Source: Ovis canadensis
Lineage: Eukaryota; Chordata; Mammalia; Artiodactyla; Bovidae
Reading direction: 5' to 3'
DNA: 64,000 nt
Assembly: GCF_042477335.2 (NCBI RefSeq)
Contig: NC_091262.1
Span: 71,224,001-71,288,000, forward strand
Shown: piece after piece, positions 8,535-19,800 of the stretch
How positions within the stretch are numbered: position 1 is the stretch's first letter
Layout: the number at the start of each line of letters is the position of its first letter
Translations under genes and position numbers: made by a program
Notes under the pieces: generated by a model
Seen by the model: only the letters and a program-made list of their open reading frames with translations
What the model was told of the DNA's origin: nothing
Databases searched by the model: none

Positions 8535-9605
8535 CAAATGAAGTACAAGCCAGCTTGGGGTTCTGACAAGCATGGCTCATGAACGGGATCAAAACAAGTA
8601 GCGTTTGTCAGAAAGCACAGGTGTTACCACTGAAATTGGAGCTGCCAGTGTCTTGGGAGAAGCTTTCCCAAAGAAAGCCTGCTGCAGAGAACTGGGATCC
8701 ACACCAGAAGCCTAGGTGGGTTCGGCTGTGGGAAGGAGACAGTGCCTTCCAAGTCACCAGATTGTGGACAACTGGATGTAGAGCGAAATTGCGACCATTT
8801 CCGGAAAAGGCCCCAGGTGGCCTGGGTGGGACCTGGTGGTGGAAACCGGAAGGAAGAGGGCCTGGTGCTTCCATGCCAACAGGCAGCTCTCCAGTGAACT
8901 GTGTGTCGGGGGAGGGCCATTCCGAGGCGGGGCACCAAGCCTGTGTTGCAGAAGGTATGACTGATGGGAGAACCACCTTTCTGGAGGCCTCTGTTGCAGC
9001 ATCTTAGACTCAGGCTCTGGCCTGGGTAGGACTATGCCTGCAGCACAGGGCGTGGCCAGGCTCCCCAAGGGCGTGGACAAGCTCCCTGAGGAGGCAGAAG
9101 CCCAGAACCTTCAAGGCTGGATGCACTCCTCTGTCTCGTGGTAAGCCATGTGCAGGGGGTGTGTTCCTTCAGGACACTCTGCTCAGGGTCTCTGGAGCAT
9201 GGGGGCCCTTGAGCCATGGCCCAGGAAGGGAGAGGAGCTATCGGGGGTCCCACCGGGTGAAGGGTCAGTTTCTAGCAGGAGAAGAGAGGGCAGATGCAAA
9301 CCCCAGGGACACCAGAGGAGCCATTCAGTGGGTTCTCTGTGGATAGTGTGATTCCCTGAGCCAAGGCCCAGGCCCCCCAACAAGGACAATACATACAGTC
9401 TCCCTTGGTCTCAGAGGGGCCACCTGGCAGACAACAGCTGCTCTTCCCAGCTGGCTTGAAAACTACAGCTTCCTGCCAGGATCCTTCAATCTGCCATAAA
9501 CCGTATTTGGCAGTCCTCTGGATAGAAAAGAATCCTTTCTCAAGGTTGTTTTCTCCCTCACTGATGAGATTAACTTAAACAATGCCCCCACATAACTCCT
9601 TGGGA

Positions 9606-10109
9606 GACAAACCTAGACAGCATATTAAAAAGCAGAGACATTACTTTGCCAACAGAGGTCTGTATAGTCAAAGCTATGGTTTTTCCAGTAGTTACATATG
9701 GATGTGAGAGTTGGAACATAAAGAAGGCTGAGCACTGAAGGACTGATGCTTTTGAACTGTGGTGTTGGAGAAGACTCTTGAGAGTCCCTTGGACTGCAAG
9801 ATAAAACCAGTCAGTTCTAAAGGAGATCAGTCCTGAATATTCACTGGAAGGACTGATGCTGAAGCTAAAGCTCCAATACTTTGGCCACCTGATGCGAAGA
9901 ACTAACTCCTTGGAAAAGACCCTGGTGCTGGGAAAGATTGAAAGCAGGAGAAAGGGACGACAGAGGATGAGATGGTTGGATGGCATCACTGATTTGATGG
10001 ACATGAGAGTTTGAGCAAGCTCCGGGAGATGGTGAAGAACAGGGAGGCCTGGCGTGCTGCAGTCCATGGGATTGCAAAGAGTTGGACACGAATGAGCGAC
10101 TGAACAACA
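9606..10109 (+). mobile_element. BovB LINE 3' fragment
   Basis: 5'-truncated BovB (RTE clade) running from cctagacagcatattaaaaa to the gactgaacaac end. Its broken reading frame matches the C-terminal part of the reverse-transcriptase protein. A 12-base duplication, aactccttggga at 9594-9605 and aactcctcggga at 10110-10121, flanks it with one mismatch. It lies antisense inside the inferred ITPK1 3' UTR. Confidence 0.9.
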
Positions 10110-10857
10110 AACTCCTCGGGAACTCCAGCTGTGTCCGCCTCCTGCAAGTGATACTGCGGGACCTCTCGCCCAACCCTATTCACCCCCGCTACCCCGCCTC
10201 CTTCCGCAAACTCAGACACCTTCATGCCAATGGCAACTCCTGCCCCCAGGCTCTCTTGGGGAAGACGGACAGACATCCAGCACCCCCACTCAGTTGGGGC
10301 TTGAGCGCGTCAAACCACATTACACTATAACCTGCTAGTAGAACTCGGCCTGTGGCCACTGCTCCAGGCTGCCCAGGGTAGAGACCTTGCAAGCGACCCT
10401 CTGAACCTACCCGAGGCCTCAGGCAAAACGTGGTCCTGCACTTGCTCCTGAAGCCCTTTGAGTCAAGAGGGCCTTCAGCAACCCCGGCTATGGACCACAC
10501 CCAGAGAGATGCCACAGGGCCAAGGCCCCAGCAAGCCCATCGACTAGCAAACAAGCTGGGAAGGAGAGTCCCACCACCCCTGGTTTACCAGCAGGTGTGT
10601 GCGCTCATCAGAGCAGTCCCTCCCCACGGCCCTTGAAGGCTCTGAGACTGATCAGAGGTGGCAGCACAAGCCGTGGCGAAGGAGAGGCTGCAAAGGCAGA
10701 GAGCATTCTCGAGGGGTTTGTCTTCCCCTGACAGGAAGCCCCAAGGCCAGGGACACTGAGGCTTGGGGGAGGCCAGCTTCATGGCGTGTGTCCTGGGACC
10801 CAGTCAGTGTGCATCTGGTGACACTGAGTGGGGGGGGTCGCTTGGTGAGGCCTCATT

Positions 10858-11316
10858 GCGGCCCACAGCCCCTCTCCTTGTCTCTGCTCCCTGATGCAGA
10901 TCCCTTCACCCCTGCAGAGTCAGCGGCCCACAGCCCCTCTCCTAGTCTCTGCTCCCTGATGCAGATCCCTTCACCCCTGCAGAGTCAGCGGCCCACAGCC
11001 CCTCTCCTAGTCTCTGCTCCCTGATGCAGATCCCTTCACCCCTGCAGAGTCAGCGGCCCACAGCCCCTCTCCTAGTCTCTGCTCCCTGATGCAGATCCCT
11101 TCACCCCTGCAGAGTCAGCGGCCCACAGCCCCTCTCCTAGTCTCTGCTCCCTGATGCAGATCCCTTCACCCCCTGCAGAGTCAGCGGCCCACAGCCCCTC
11201 TCCTAGTCTCTGCTCCCTGATGCAGATCCCTTCACCCCTGCAGAGTCAGCGGCCCACAGCCCCTCTCCTATTCTCTGCTCCCTGATGCAGATTCCTTCAC
11301 CCTTGCAGAGTCAGCT
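10858..11316. repeat. 65-bp minisatellite, seven copies
   Basis: The unit starts gcccacagcccctctcct and ends cacccctgcagagtcagcg. Copies start at 10861, 10926, 10991, 11056, 11121, 11187 and 11252; the fifth has one extra C. Inner copies are almost identical, while the first and last carry several changes, as expected for recent expansion by slippage or unequal exchange. It lies in the inferred ITPK1 3' UTR. Confidence 0.95.
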
Positions 11317-11668
11317 ACTCTTTGTTGGACGGGGTTCGCCAGCTGGGGAGAGGCCCGCACACGCTCTCGAGTGGACCGGTCCCTTCTCCACTGCTGTGCG
11401 GCTCCTGGGCCTTTATGAAGCGGACCCCCATCCTTGGTTTCCACTCCTGGGAAAGGCGGTAGTCACCCTGCTGGCCACCCGCATCGAGGCTGGTGGAAAG
11501 CGCCACGTCACTGGGAAAGTTCCTCAGTATCTGGGCCCTGGACGCTAACATGTGAGACCCTGTGGGGGAGGCATCAGTTAATCTGGACATGACATGACCA
11601 GGGGCCCCACCAGGCACAGGGGGTCACCCTGCACTCCTGACCTGTCCTAAGGCGATCGGGACTGGAAT

Positions 11669-11777
11669 TTTATTCCAAAAGGTAAAGTTGTTTTATTAAA
11701 AGACGGCAGGAGGACAGAAACTTTCAGCAACGTTTTGTAAACACGTGTGAAATGCAGTTTGATTTCAGTAGTTTATT
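11669..11777 (-). promoter_or_regulatory. ITPK1: ITPK1 proximal polyadenylation cluster (candidate)
   Basis: Three minus-strand AATAAA motifs, at 11777-11772, 11697-11692 and 11674-11669, sit in an AT-rich patch within otherwise GC-rich sequence. Use here would give a 3' UTR of about 1.8 kb without the minisatellite, the BovB copy or the Pumilio sites. Confidence 0.45.
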
Positions 11778-13130
11778 TTGGAGACAAAGCAGTGCAAGAG
11801 GCCGGCCACGCTTTCCTGCTTCCCCTGGAGCTCGGGGGCCAGACGAGGAAAGGCGACGCACAGACATTATAATCGGGGTTCAACACTCAAGTCGTGTAAA
11901 CACGGTTGTCGGCGGGCCCTTGGTTTCTAGGACAAGCCGGCCAGTTCTGAGGGCAGCACCCCTCACCCCAGCCCTTCCTCTCCTAGAGGCAGGTGACCCC
12001 CACGTCCCCGCTGACCAGGCCTGAAAATGCCTCCGAACGCCAGGCTCAGCAGCTTCTTTCGTGGCACCCTCTCTGGGCCTCGCAGGATGGCCCAGAGGCC
12101 TGTTCCCCTCCCTCTGAGTGCCTGATATCTGAAGACACACGCTCATGCTTCAGGGGGTCTGCTGTTTTCCACCAGTGGTCCCACTGACAGAGGGCTGACC
12201 AGGCCCCTCACTGGTCCCCTTGGGCCGCCTGGACTGAGGGACTGGACTGATTAGCCGGTGGTCGGTTGGTCTGCTGCCATCAGGGGCTGGGGGACTCAGA
12301 CGGGAGAAGCAGGTAATGTTTTCTCACCTCTGGGGCTGCAGCCTGCTCTCACCTGGCTGGCTCAGTGCTTGGGGTGGGCAGTGAACACGGGAGGGGTGTG
12401 GATCAGGCCTTCTGCGCAGGTATGGAGCAACCGGCAGCCTCGTCTGGCCTGGGAAGAGGGCCCCCCAGTCGCCTGGATGCCAAGGGGAGGCTCATCTGGG
12501 TGGGCTTCACAGAGGGACAGGCTGCGCTGCAGGGGTACGGCGCCGAGCCTGCCCTTGACTTCTCGGTCGTGAGTGCCCAGCGACTCTCGGAATGATTTGC
12601 CCAAAGTCACAGCACAAATCCTTGGCACAGGCAGGATCAGCCCAGAGGCTCTCGGCCGGGCAGCCTCCTCCCAGGTCCGGGGAGCGGCGGCCCCTGGTCA
12701 GGGAAGGGCGGACCCTTTGCATGGCGGCACAGGACATGTGTTGACAGGCCCAGTGGACTCCGGGGAGCGGGACGTGGAAAGAGGCAGCCAGCCTGGGGCT
12801 GTGGCCTTCCCGGAGAAGCATCCTCCTCCCTGCCTTTCACGAGCGGCAGCAGGTGGATCACAGACCTGCTGCATGGACTTCCCTAAGGAAAGGGAAACTG
12901 AGGCCTCTGGCTTCCTCGGGGTCACGCATTTGGGAGGGGTGGCTGCACGCCTGACGGAGCTTGAGGCCATCAGTAAGAGAAACGGGCTGGGCCGGGAGGG
13001 AAGAGACAGGGAACCGTTTACTCTCTCTGCTCAGCCACCAATGACCTGACCCGGGACGGCCTGCTCCAGGGTCCCCGAGGCCCGGCCCACAGCAGCCATT
13101 GAGAAAGACAGATGTGGGCGTACCCAGGCA

Positions 13131-13175
13131 CTCACACACACATACACACACACAACCACACACACGCACGCCCCA
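13131..13175. repeat. Imperfect CA repeat
   Basis: A run of cacaca interrupted by ata, aacc and cgc, in the ITPK1 3' UTR about 320 bases past the stop. On the transcript it reads GU-rich. Confidence 0.85.
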
Positions 13176-13490
13176 CCTCACATTCAGACCTAGTGTTGAA
13201 AACACAGCGTGTGTAAACTCGGTGAAGACATCTGCACAGCAGGAACCAGGAGGGATCGTCCCTTTGCCGCGAGGCTGGACCACTTGAGGTTCCTTTCCAT
13301 CCCCACCCCCACCCCTCATTTAGATCATGACATCAGAAAATCAGGTTAAAAATTAAGAAAAAAAGAAGTAGAAGGAGAAGAATCAGATGGTTGGGAATCC
13401 TTAGTAGTAGCGTCACCGTCGTCAGGAGCTGCTCGCCCAGCGGCCGCACTCTGCGGCCTGCGCCGTCTCTCTGGGTCCCGGGCTCCGAGG

Positions 13491-13849
13491 CTACTGGGAG
13501 GAGGCCTTAGTGGCCAGCGAGGCCACGCAGTGCTGCTGGAAGCTGGGCGACACGCCGGCGGTACAGCCGAGTCTCTGGTGCGGCAGCTTGGCGGTGCTGC
13601 CGGCGCCCACACCACCCACTTCGGCCTCGGGAGTCCAGGGCGGCTCCTGGCCCATCATGCTGCTGCAGCAGCCGGGGCTGGCGCTGCACGTCCTCTCGGC
13701 CGCCAGGCCGCCCGCCTGCTCCGCCAGGAGCCTGCTGTGCCTTAGCGGGGCCACGTCCCCCGTGCCCGCCGCGCCCGCGCTCTGGCCCTGCAGCACGCTG
13801 GCGATGTGGTTCAGGAGGTCGGTGAAGAACTCGCTCACACCCTCGTAGC
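13491..13849 (-). CDS. ITPK1: ITPK1 last coding exon (C-terminal tail)
   Basis: Acceptor ccgcag before GCTACGAGGGT; stop TAG is at 13491-13493. It finishes Gly and encodes 118 residues. [15 protein letters not shown] completes the catalytic fold; the rest is the low-complexity mammalian tail with [11 protein letters not shown], the conserved [20 protein letters not shown] end and a short Gly-rich insertion (GVGAGS) relative to human, which explains 419 against 414 residues. The exon is strongly GC- and CpG-rich. The middle of the tail is much less conserved than its two ends. Confidence 0.95.
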
Positions 13850-16800
13850 CTGCGGATGGGAGAGACAGACGGCAGGCTTAGCCAGGTGGGTGGGGGTGGG
13901 AGGTGCGCTCAGGGGCTCCTGGGACCCGGGGTGGGGTTGGGGGGAGCTGGTGGAGCACACACAGCCCAGACCCCAAGTGTGTGTGGCCCCAAGGGCCAAT
14001 CCTTGAATTCTGGCTGCACCCCCGGGGTATGAGCATCTATAGAGAGGAGGCTGATGAGAAAGCACCCTGCACCCTGTCCCTCTCGGTACAGCTTCAGGGT
14101 CTCATTTGATTACCCTCCCTACGTGGTCTGGTGGGCTTCCCAGATGCCGCACATGGTCAAGAATCCGAGTGCCAAAGCAGGAAAAGAAGACATGTGAGTT
14201 CGACCCCTGGGTTGGGAAGATCCCCTGGAGAAGGAAATGGCAACCCATTCCGGTACTGTTGCCTGGGAAATCCCATGGACAGAGGAGCCTGGTGGGCTAC
14301 AGTCCACAGGGTCGCAAAAGAGTCAGACACGACTGAGTGATGGAGCACATGTGGTTTGATGCCCTTGAGTGGGGATGTGGGGTGGCTGCAGGGGCAGGAC
14401 CAAAGGCCCACTCCTCCAGGTCTGAATCATAAACGCCTCTTGTCTCCACGTGGCCTGGCCCCAGCTTCCTCGTGTGTAAACTGAGGATTCGGGTTTGGGG
14501 GCTCCTGTTGGGCCAGAAGGGGCTGGAACATGAGTGAGACCTGATCAACAGCAGCTGCTCCTGGAACTGAGCCCCTTCCACCTCCCCTCCCCCAAGCACC
14601 TGCAAGGAGGCCCCCAGTGCTGCGTCCTGACCCGCGAAGCCGAGGGACAGAGATTGGGCAGCCCGGACAAGGCCATCGAATGGACACCGCTTCCCTCACA
14701 AGCGGGCCTGGGTCTCCTGAACAGAAACTGCCAGGGGCCTGCATTTCCCATCACAGACTCAATTGTGATTGTCAGCAAACAGTCCTCGGAGCCTCCCACC
14801 AAGCACGTTTCAGATCTAGGGCGAGGATTTTGCCGACTTTTGAAAACGGCTTCAAAAGAAATTCAATGAGGGGTGGGTGCCCCACACCATGCCTGCTCAA
14901 ATCAATTCGCAGGGATGCGAACCAGGCACACAGCTGCAAGAACAATGATCGGGACAGGAAGTATGTCCTCAAATGGGACGGTGTGCCTGCATCGGGAGGG
15001 GCCGCAGGGACCACCCTCTGGATGTGACCCCGTCACTGACACCAGGCCCGGTGCTGAGAGGCACTGACCCCTCCCTCACACGGCCTCTGGGATGGGCTTC
15101 ACAGCTATTGGTACAAGCAGTGGGGGGTTCAGACATGCACTATCGCGTACAGCAATGGCTGCCCAGGGGCCGGTCGGATGGGGCTGCCTCATTGCCCATG
15201 CTCTTATATGTTCAGCAAACAATGCTGTGGTTTTGAGGGAGCCCGAGGCTGAGAGGGACAAGCGGAGGTGCCCAGAGTAAAAACAAGAGTGGGCAAGATA
15301 GCTGGCATGCACCATACTTGCCCTGCTCAACGTGTTCTCACTTAATCATCACAACCCTCTGTCCCCATTTTACAGATGAGGAAGTGGAGGCACAGAGTTA
15401 AGTGACCAGCCCTGAACACCCAAGAGCCATCAGCAGGTGGATACGTGTCCACTGGAGGGCGAATGGGGTGACAGCATCCACGGCTGGGGTCCATCCAGGC
15501 TAAGTGCTGCCCCTGGCCACGTGCTTCACAATCCTTCCTCGTGGCATCCTTGGAAGGGTATGTTCCAGGGAGTGGGGCCCGAGGGTTGGCCCCATCCTAC
15601 AGATAGGGATATTCATTGGAGGGACTAATGCTGAAGCTGAAGCTCCAGTACTTTGCCACCTGATGCGAAGAGCCAACTCACTGGAAAAGACCCTGATGCT
15701 GGGAAAGACTGAAGGCAGGAGGAGAAGGGGGTGACAGAGGATGAGGTGGTTGGATGGCATCACTAGCTTGATGGATGTGAGTTTGAGCAAGCTCCAGGAG
15801 TTAGTGATGGACAGGGAAGCCTGGTGTGCTACAATCCATGGGGTCGCAAAGAGTCGGACACGACTGAGCGACTGAACAAGAGCAATAGAAACACTCAGCA
15901 CTGGATCTGCAGGCCCTTTGGTGCCAGCTGTGCCTTGAACACGCGTGATGCGGGGGCCCCCGGGGGTGAACAGCAGGGCAGCCTGTAGCCCCTCGGGGGC
16001 CATCAGCAGACATGCTGCTGGGTTTCCAGGGTCAGGAGGCAAGCAGGGAGGAGAGCTGAGACCCGCTGATGGGCCGCCAGGGAACATCAGCTGTTCCCTC
16101 AGCAACGACTCTGCCGTCCCCAGACGAGGCCTGGCCCATGGCCCCATGCAGCCTGGGGAGGGTGGGCTGGGGCATGAAGAGCTCCGTGGGGCTGAGTGCT
16201 GTGCACACATCATCTCCCCTGCGAGGAGGGGAGTGTTCTTCCCACTGCGCACGAGCGAACACTGAGGCTGCCTGGTCAGGAGGCTCGTCTCGTCAGGGGG
16301 CAGAGCCAGGATTTGAACCCACAACTCAAGCAGAAAAGCACGAAGCCTCAGGTCAGGCCCCCAGATCCAGCCCTGCTACTGGGACATGACCTAGGACGTG
16401 TCGTCCAACCTCCTGGCTCCATTCACATCAGTAAATGGAGATCCTAACAGTCCTCTGCACGTTGTGTGGCTGTGAGGATGAGATGAGGTGCTGGGGACAA
16501 AGGTCCCCAGGCAGGCTGGGCACCAAAGGCGGACACGACTGTCCAACCTGCAGGCTGGCTGGCAGGGGCACTGTAGGACACCCACAGTCTGAGGCACAGG
16601 GTGAACAAACCAGGACCAGTGGGCACCCCAGACCCAGGCTCATAAATCGAGCAGGGAGAGAGCCGGGCCCCAGGCAGCTGTCTCCTGGACACCGCCTGCC
16701 CTGGGGCCCTGGGCTGCACGCCCTCCCCGGAGCCTTCCTCCACGTGGGCCAGGCGCCCTTCCATAGTCTCTGGGGGGCTCAGCCTTGTCACTCAGGCCTG

Positions 16801-19800
16801 GCCTGCTGTGCAGGGGGGGGGTGGGGGGGTGCTTGCTCATGGCTTCCTGTCCATGCCGGTCCACTGTCACTGTCCCTCCTCTGAACACCCGGGAGGCCTG
16901 GCCCGAGTTGCACAGGCCCTGGTGGGGTGGGCAGACTCAGGACTCAGCACAGACCCACAGCTCAGTGGTTTGTGAGTTCTTCTCTGTCCCTCCTTCTAGA
17001 ACCTCCATCCCAACAGCGCGGTGCTGCCCCGCCCTGCCCCCCGAGTCCATTAACCTGGCGACCTTTTTGCCTTCATCCCCTCCATCTCCTCCCTGGTTTA
17101 GATCCTCCGATTTGTTATAATTGTTCCCCTGACGCAGCCGCAGTTCCCTTGTGTTCTCTCATTCTCACCTGCATTCATCAAAAACCTACCTCTCCATCCA
17201 GGCTGCACCTAGGGTGACTACAGAAAAACAGGCCACTGTCCCACAGGATCCCAATATTCACAAACAGCCCTCAGATGGCTGCCCCACCTTGCTCGGAGTG
17301 AATGGCCATGTGCTGGGCTCCCCTCTGACCTCTGACCTCTCTGCTGAACAGGAAACCTCGGGCCACAGGGCCCCTCTGCAGGCCCTTGCGTGGCTCCCTC
17401 TCTCCCTGCCAGCCCTGCCCCCACGCTTGCTTCCCAGAGGAGCCCCTGTCCTCTGAAGGCAGGACCCCAGCCGCCGTGCGCACGCCACCCAGTGTCTGCA
17501 GCAGCTGGGACATGCAGGGGGCCTCAGATAAACCGCATGGCTGAGGGAGCCAGGGGCCTGCCCTGAGCCCGGGCTTCCCTGGCTGTGAACGGCGGTGCTG
17601 GCTGGGCCCGGCCTGCATGCCCTCCATGCAGGGGACACATGTCAAGCACCCAGTCTGGTGGCCCGTGAGCGCACCCCACACATGGGGGATCCCGGCCCCT
17701 GCAAACCCCAGGGGAGCAGTCCCCTCCGGCAAGCCAGGCTCTCACACTCAGGAATGGCTTCCTGCCTTCTTAACAGTCCACTGAGCAGGGCTGCTGCCCT
17801 ACCTCCAGGGCGGGCGCTTGACAGAGGTGAGAGCCGAGGCCTCGAGACAGGGACGACCGCTGAGAAGTAACTGCCCAGGCTGCTTCGGGCTGGGGCTGCC
17901 AAGTGTCACTCTGTCCCTGACCTGCTGTGAGGAGTCGCCCAGCCTCAGCACATGCCTCTGTGAAGGAGCCCAGCCCAGGACCGCCCCCTGCCCCACAGTC
18001 ATCACTGTGGCTAATGGTCCCGCTGAGGGGTCTCTGTGATGACTCCTATGGAGCCATCGCTGAGTGGGGATCAGAGGGGTGCTGGGCAGAGCCTGGTCAT
18101 GCCAGCAGGCCCAGACGGCCTGGCATGTGCTTCCCGCCTCAAGGCTGCAGCAGACAGCATGCAGCAGGCCCCCCAGCCGGCCGGATCTGAGTGTGTCCCC
18201 CACACGGTGGCTCAGGGCGGGGAAGGAGCAAGGCCTTGCCACCACCCTGCAGTGTGACCTGGGACAATTTCTCCCTCCCTTCCTTCGTGGAAACTGGGCT
18301 TTGTAGTCCCTCCAGAATCCTCCCAGCTCTTTAAGTAAATCTACAAGGGCCCAAGAGGTCAGCTGAGATTTGGCCAAGAAAGGCTACTGCTGATGGCCCA
18401 GGGTCAGGAGAGTTCAGTCGCTCAGTCGTGTCTGACTCTTTGGGTCGGGAGAAGCGGGGTAAAGGACACGCGTTGAGGAGCGGGCCCACTGTGGGCGCTG
18501 TAAATCCACTGGCAGGTGGGCGAAGGCTCAGCGGGCGCTGCTCCGACCCCAGGCCCCGGACAGTGAGGGATGGGGTCGGTCAGGCCGGCTACCCTGCCCC
18601 GCCACCCACCCACCAGTCTCCAGGCGGGGGAGGGCAGCCCCGGCCGCGCCGCTCACCAGGGAAGGCATTGATGTCGATGACGGCATGCTGCCCCGTCTGG
18701 TTGTTGATGATGATGTCGATCCCGAAGAGAGACACGCCCAGCGCCTGCCGCAGGGCCCGCGACAGCTCCCGGATGACCTCGTCGCTCGGCCGCTCGAACA
18801 CGCCCTCGATCTTGTCCAGCTGCCAACACATACACACCACACACACAGCCAGGAGTCAGACCTCGGGCAGGGAGACGCGACACTAGCCCATAGAGACCCC
18901 CGCTGCGGTGCCACGAGGCTGGGTCTTATTTCCAGGCAAGAGGCAGGACAGACCCACTAGAGTCAGCCCAAGGATGGCCATTTCCAAGTCCTGCCACTGG
19001 CTGGGCAGGCACTGGGGCAGGTATGGCATCTGTGACCCCTAGTCCTCATGCCCACCGGGGAGACGGGCATCATTACCAGCATTTTACAGAGAGGAGCTGA
19101 CGCTCAGGGTCAAGGTTGATTCACGGCCACACAGCTTAGGGCTGCATTTGGACCCAGGGATTTAGCCTGTAAAAGCCATGAGCTTCCCAGGTGGCACTAG
19201 TGGTAAAGAACCCGCCTGCCAGTGTAGGAGACATGAGAGACACGTGTTCGATCCCTGGGTTGGGAAGATGCCCTGGAGGAGGGCATGGCAACCAACTCCA
19301 GTATTCTTGCCTGGAGAATCCCCAGGAACACAGGAGCCTGGTGGGCTACGGTCCATGGGGTTGCAGAGAGTCAGACACAACTGAAGTGACTTAGTACACA
19401 GGTATTGAGCCTGTAAAAGACAAGGCTCTTAGCAGGAAGGAAGGAGAGGGAGAGTCTGCTATGACCCCAGGAAGACTCTGTGGTTCAGGACACCTAAGAG
19501 CTGCACCTTGAAGAAGGGAAGACTGCAGTGGCTGGGCCAAGGGACCCAGGTGAGAGCACAGTGGAAGCAAAGGTGCGAGGCAACCATCCGTGGAAGAGAG
19601 CTGGGAGTGGCTGGAAAAGTCGGGGAGGATGTGGGCAGTGGGGGGAGCTTTTGTTAGCATCACTGCACTGGCCCATTGTTGGCAGAACCTCAAGGCTGTG
19701 AGGCGGTGGGTTCCATGGACCAGCCTTCATTTACTAGCTGGTACTGGGTGGGGAGAGGTTTGGACACAGGGCTCCTGGGTAGGACTCGTTGTTCTCCCCT

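Larger units (their letters stand above)
8195..13490 (-). other. ITPK1: ITPK1 3' UTR (long form, inferred)
   Basis: No splice sites or other genes interrupt the region between the stop and an AATAAA at 8221-8216 (minus strand), so the long 3' UTR would be about 5.3 kb. It holds a CA/TG tract near 13131-13175, a cluster of three AATAAA motifs at 11669-11777, a 65-bp minisatellite at 10858-11316, a BovB insertion at 9606-10109 and two Pumilio motifs at 8515-8534. The extent rests on the hexamer, the convergent layout and memory of a similar human arrangement. Confidence 0.6.
13850..18656 (-). other. ITPK1: ITPK1 last intron
   Basis: A 4.8-kb intron. It holds a Bov-tA SINE (14131-14345), a forward MIR (15325-15430), a BovB fragment (15607-15885), MIR-like stretches near 16250-16330 and 16380-16490, a short Bov-type tail near 18408-18445, and GC-rich unique sequence. 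No additional exon is recognised. Confidence 0.75.

Noticed and set aside
9570..10067. Minus-strand 165-codon frame inside the ITPK1 3' UTR
   Set aside because: It is the antisense of a BovB fragment. The same frame recurs in the reverse of other BovB copies here.
10858..11316. CRISPR-like direct repeats
   Set aside because: Units are contiguous with no distinct spacers, and the host is a mammal. It is a minisatellite.
19176..19260. tRNA-like B boxes (gttcgatccctgg) in many places
   Set aside because: They belong to tRNA-derived SINEs (Bov-tA and CHR). No complete cloverleaf gene was seen.
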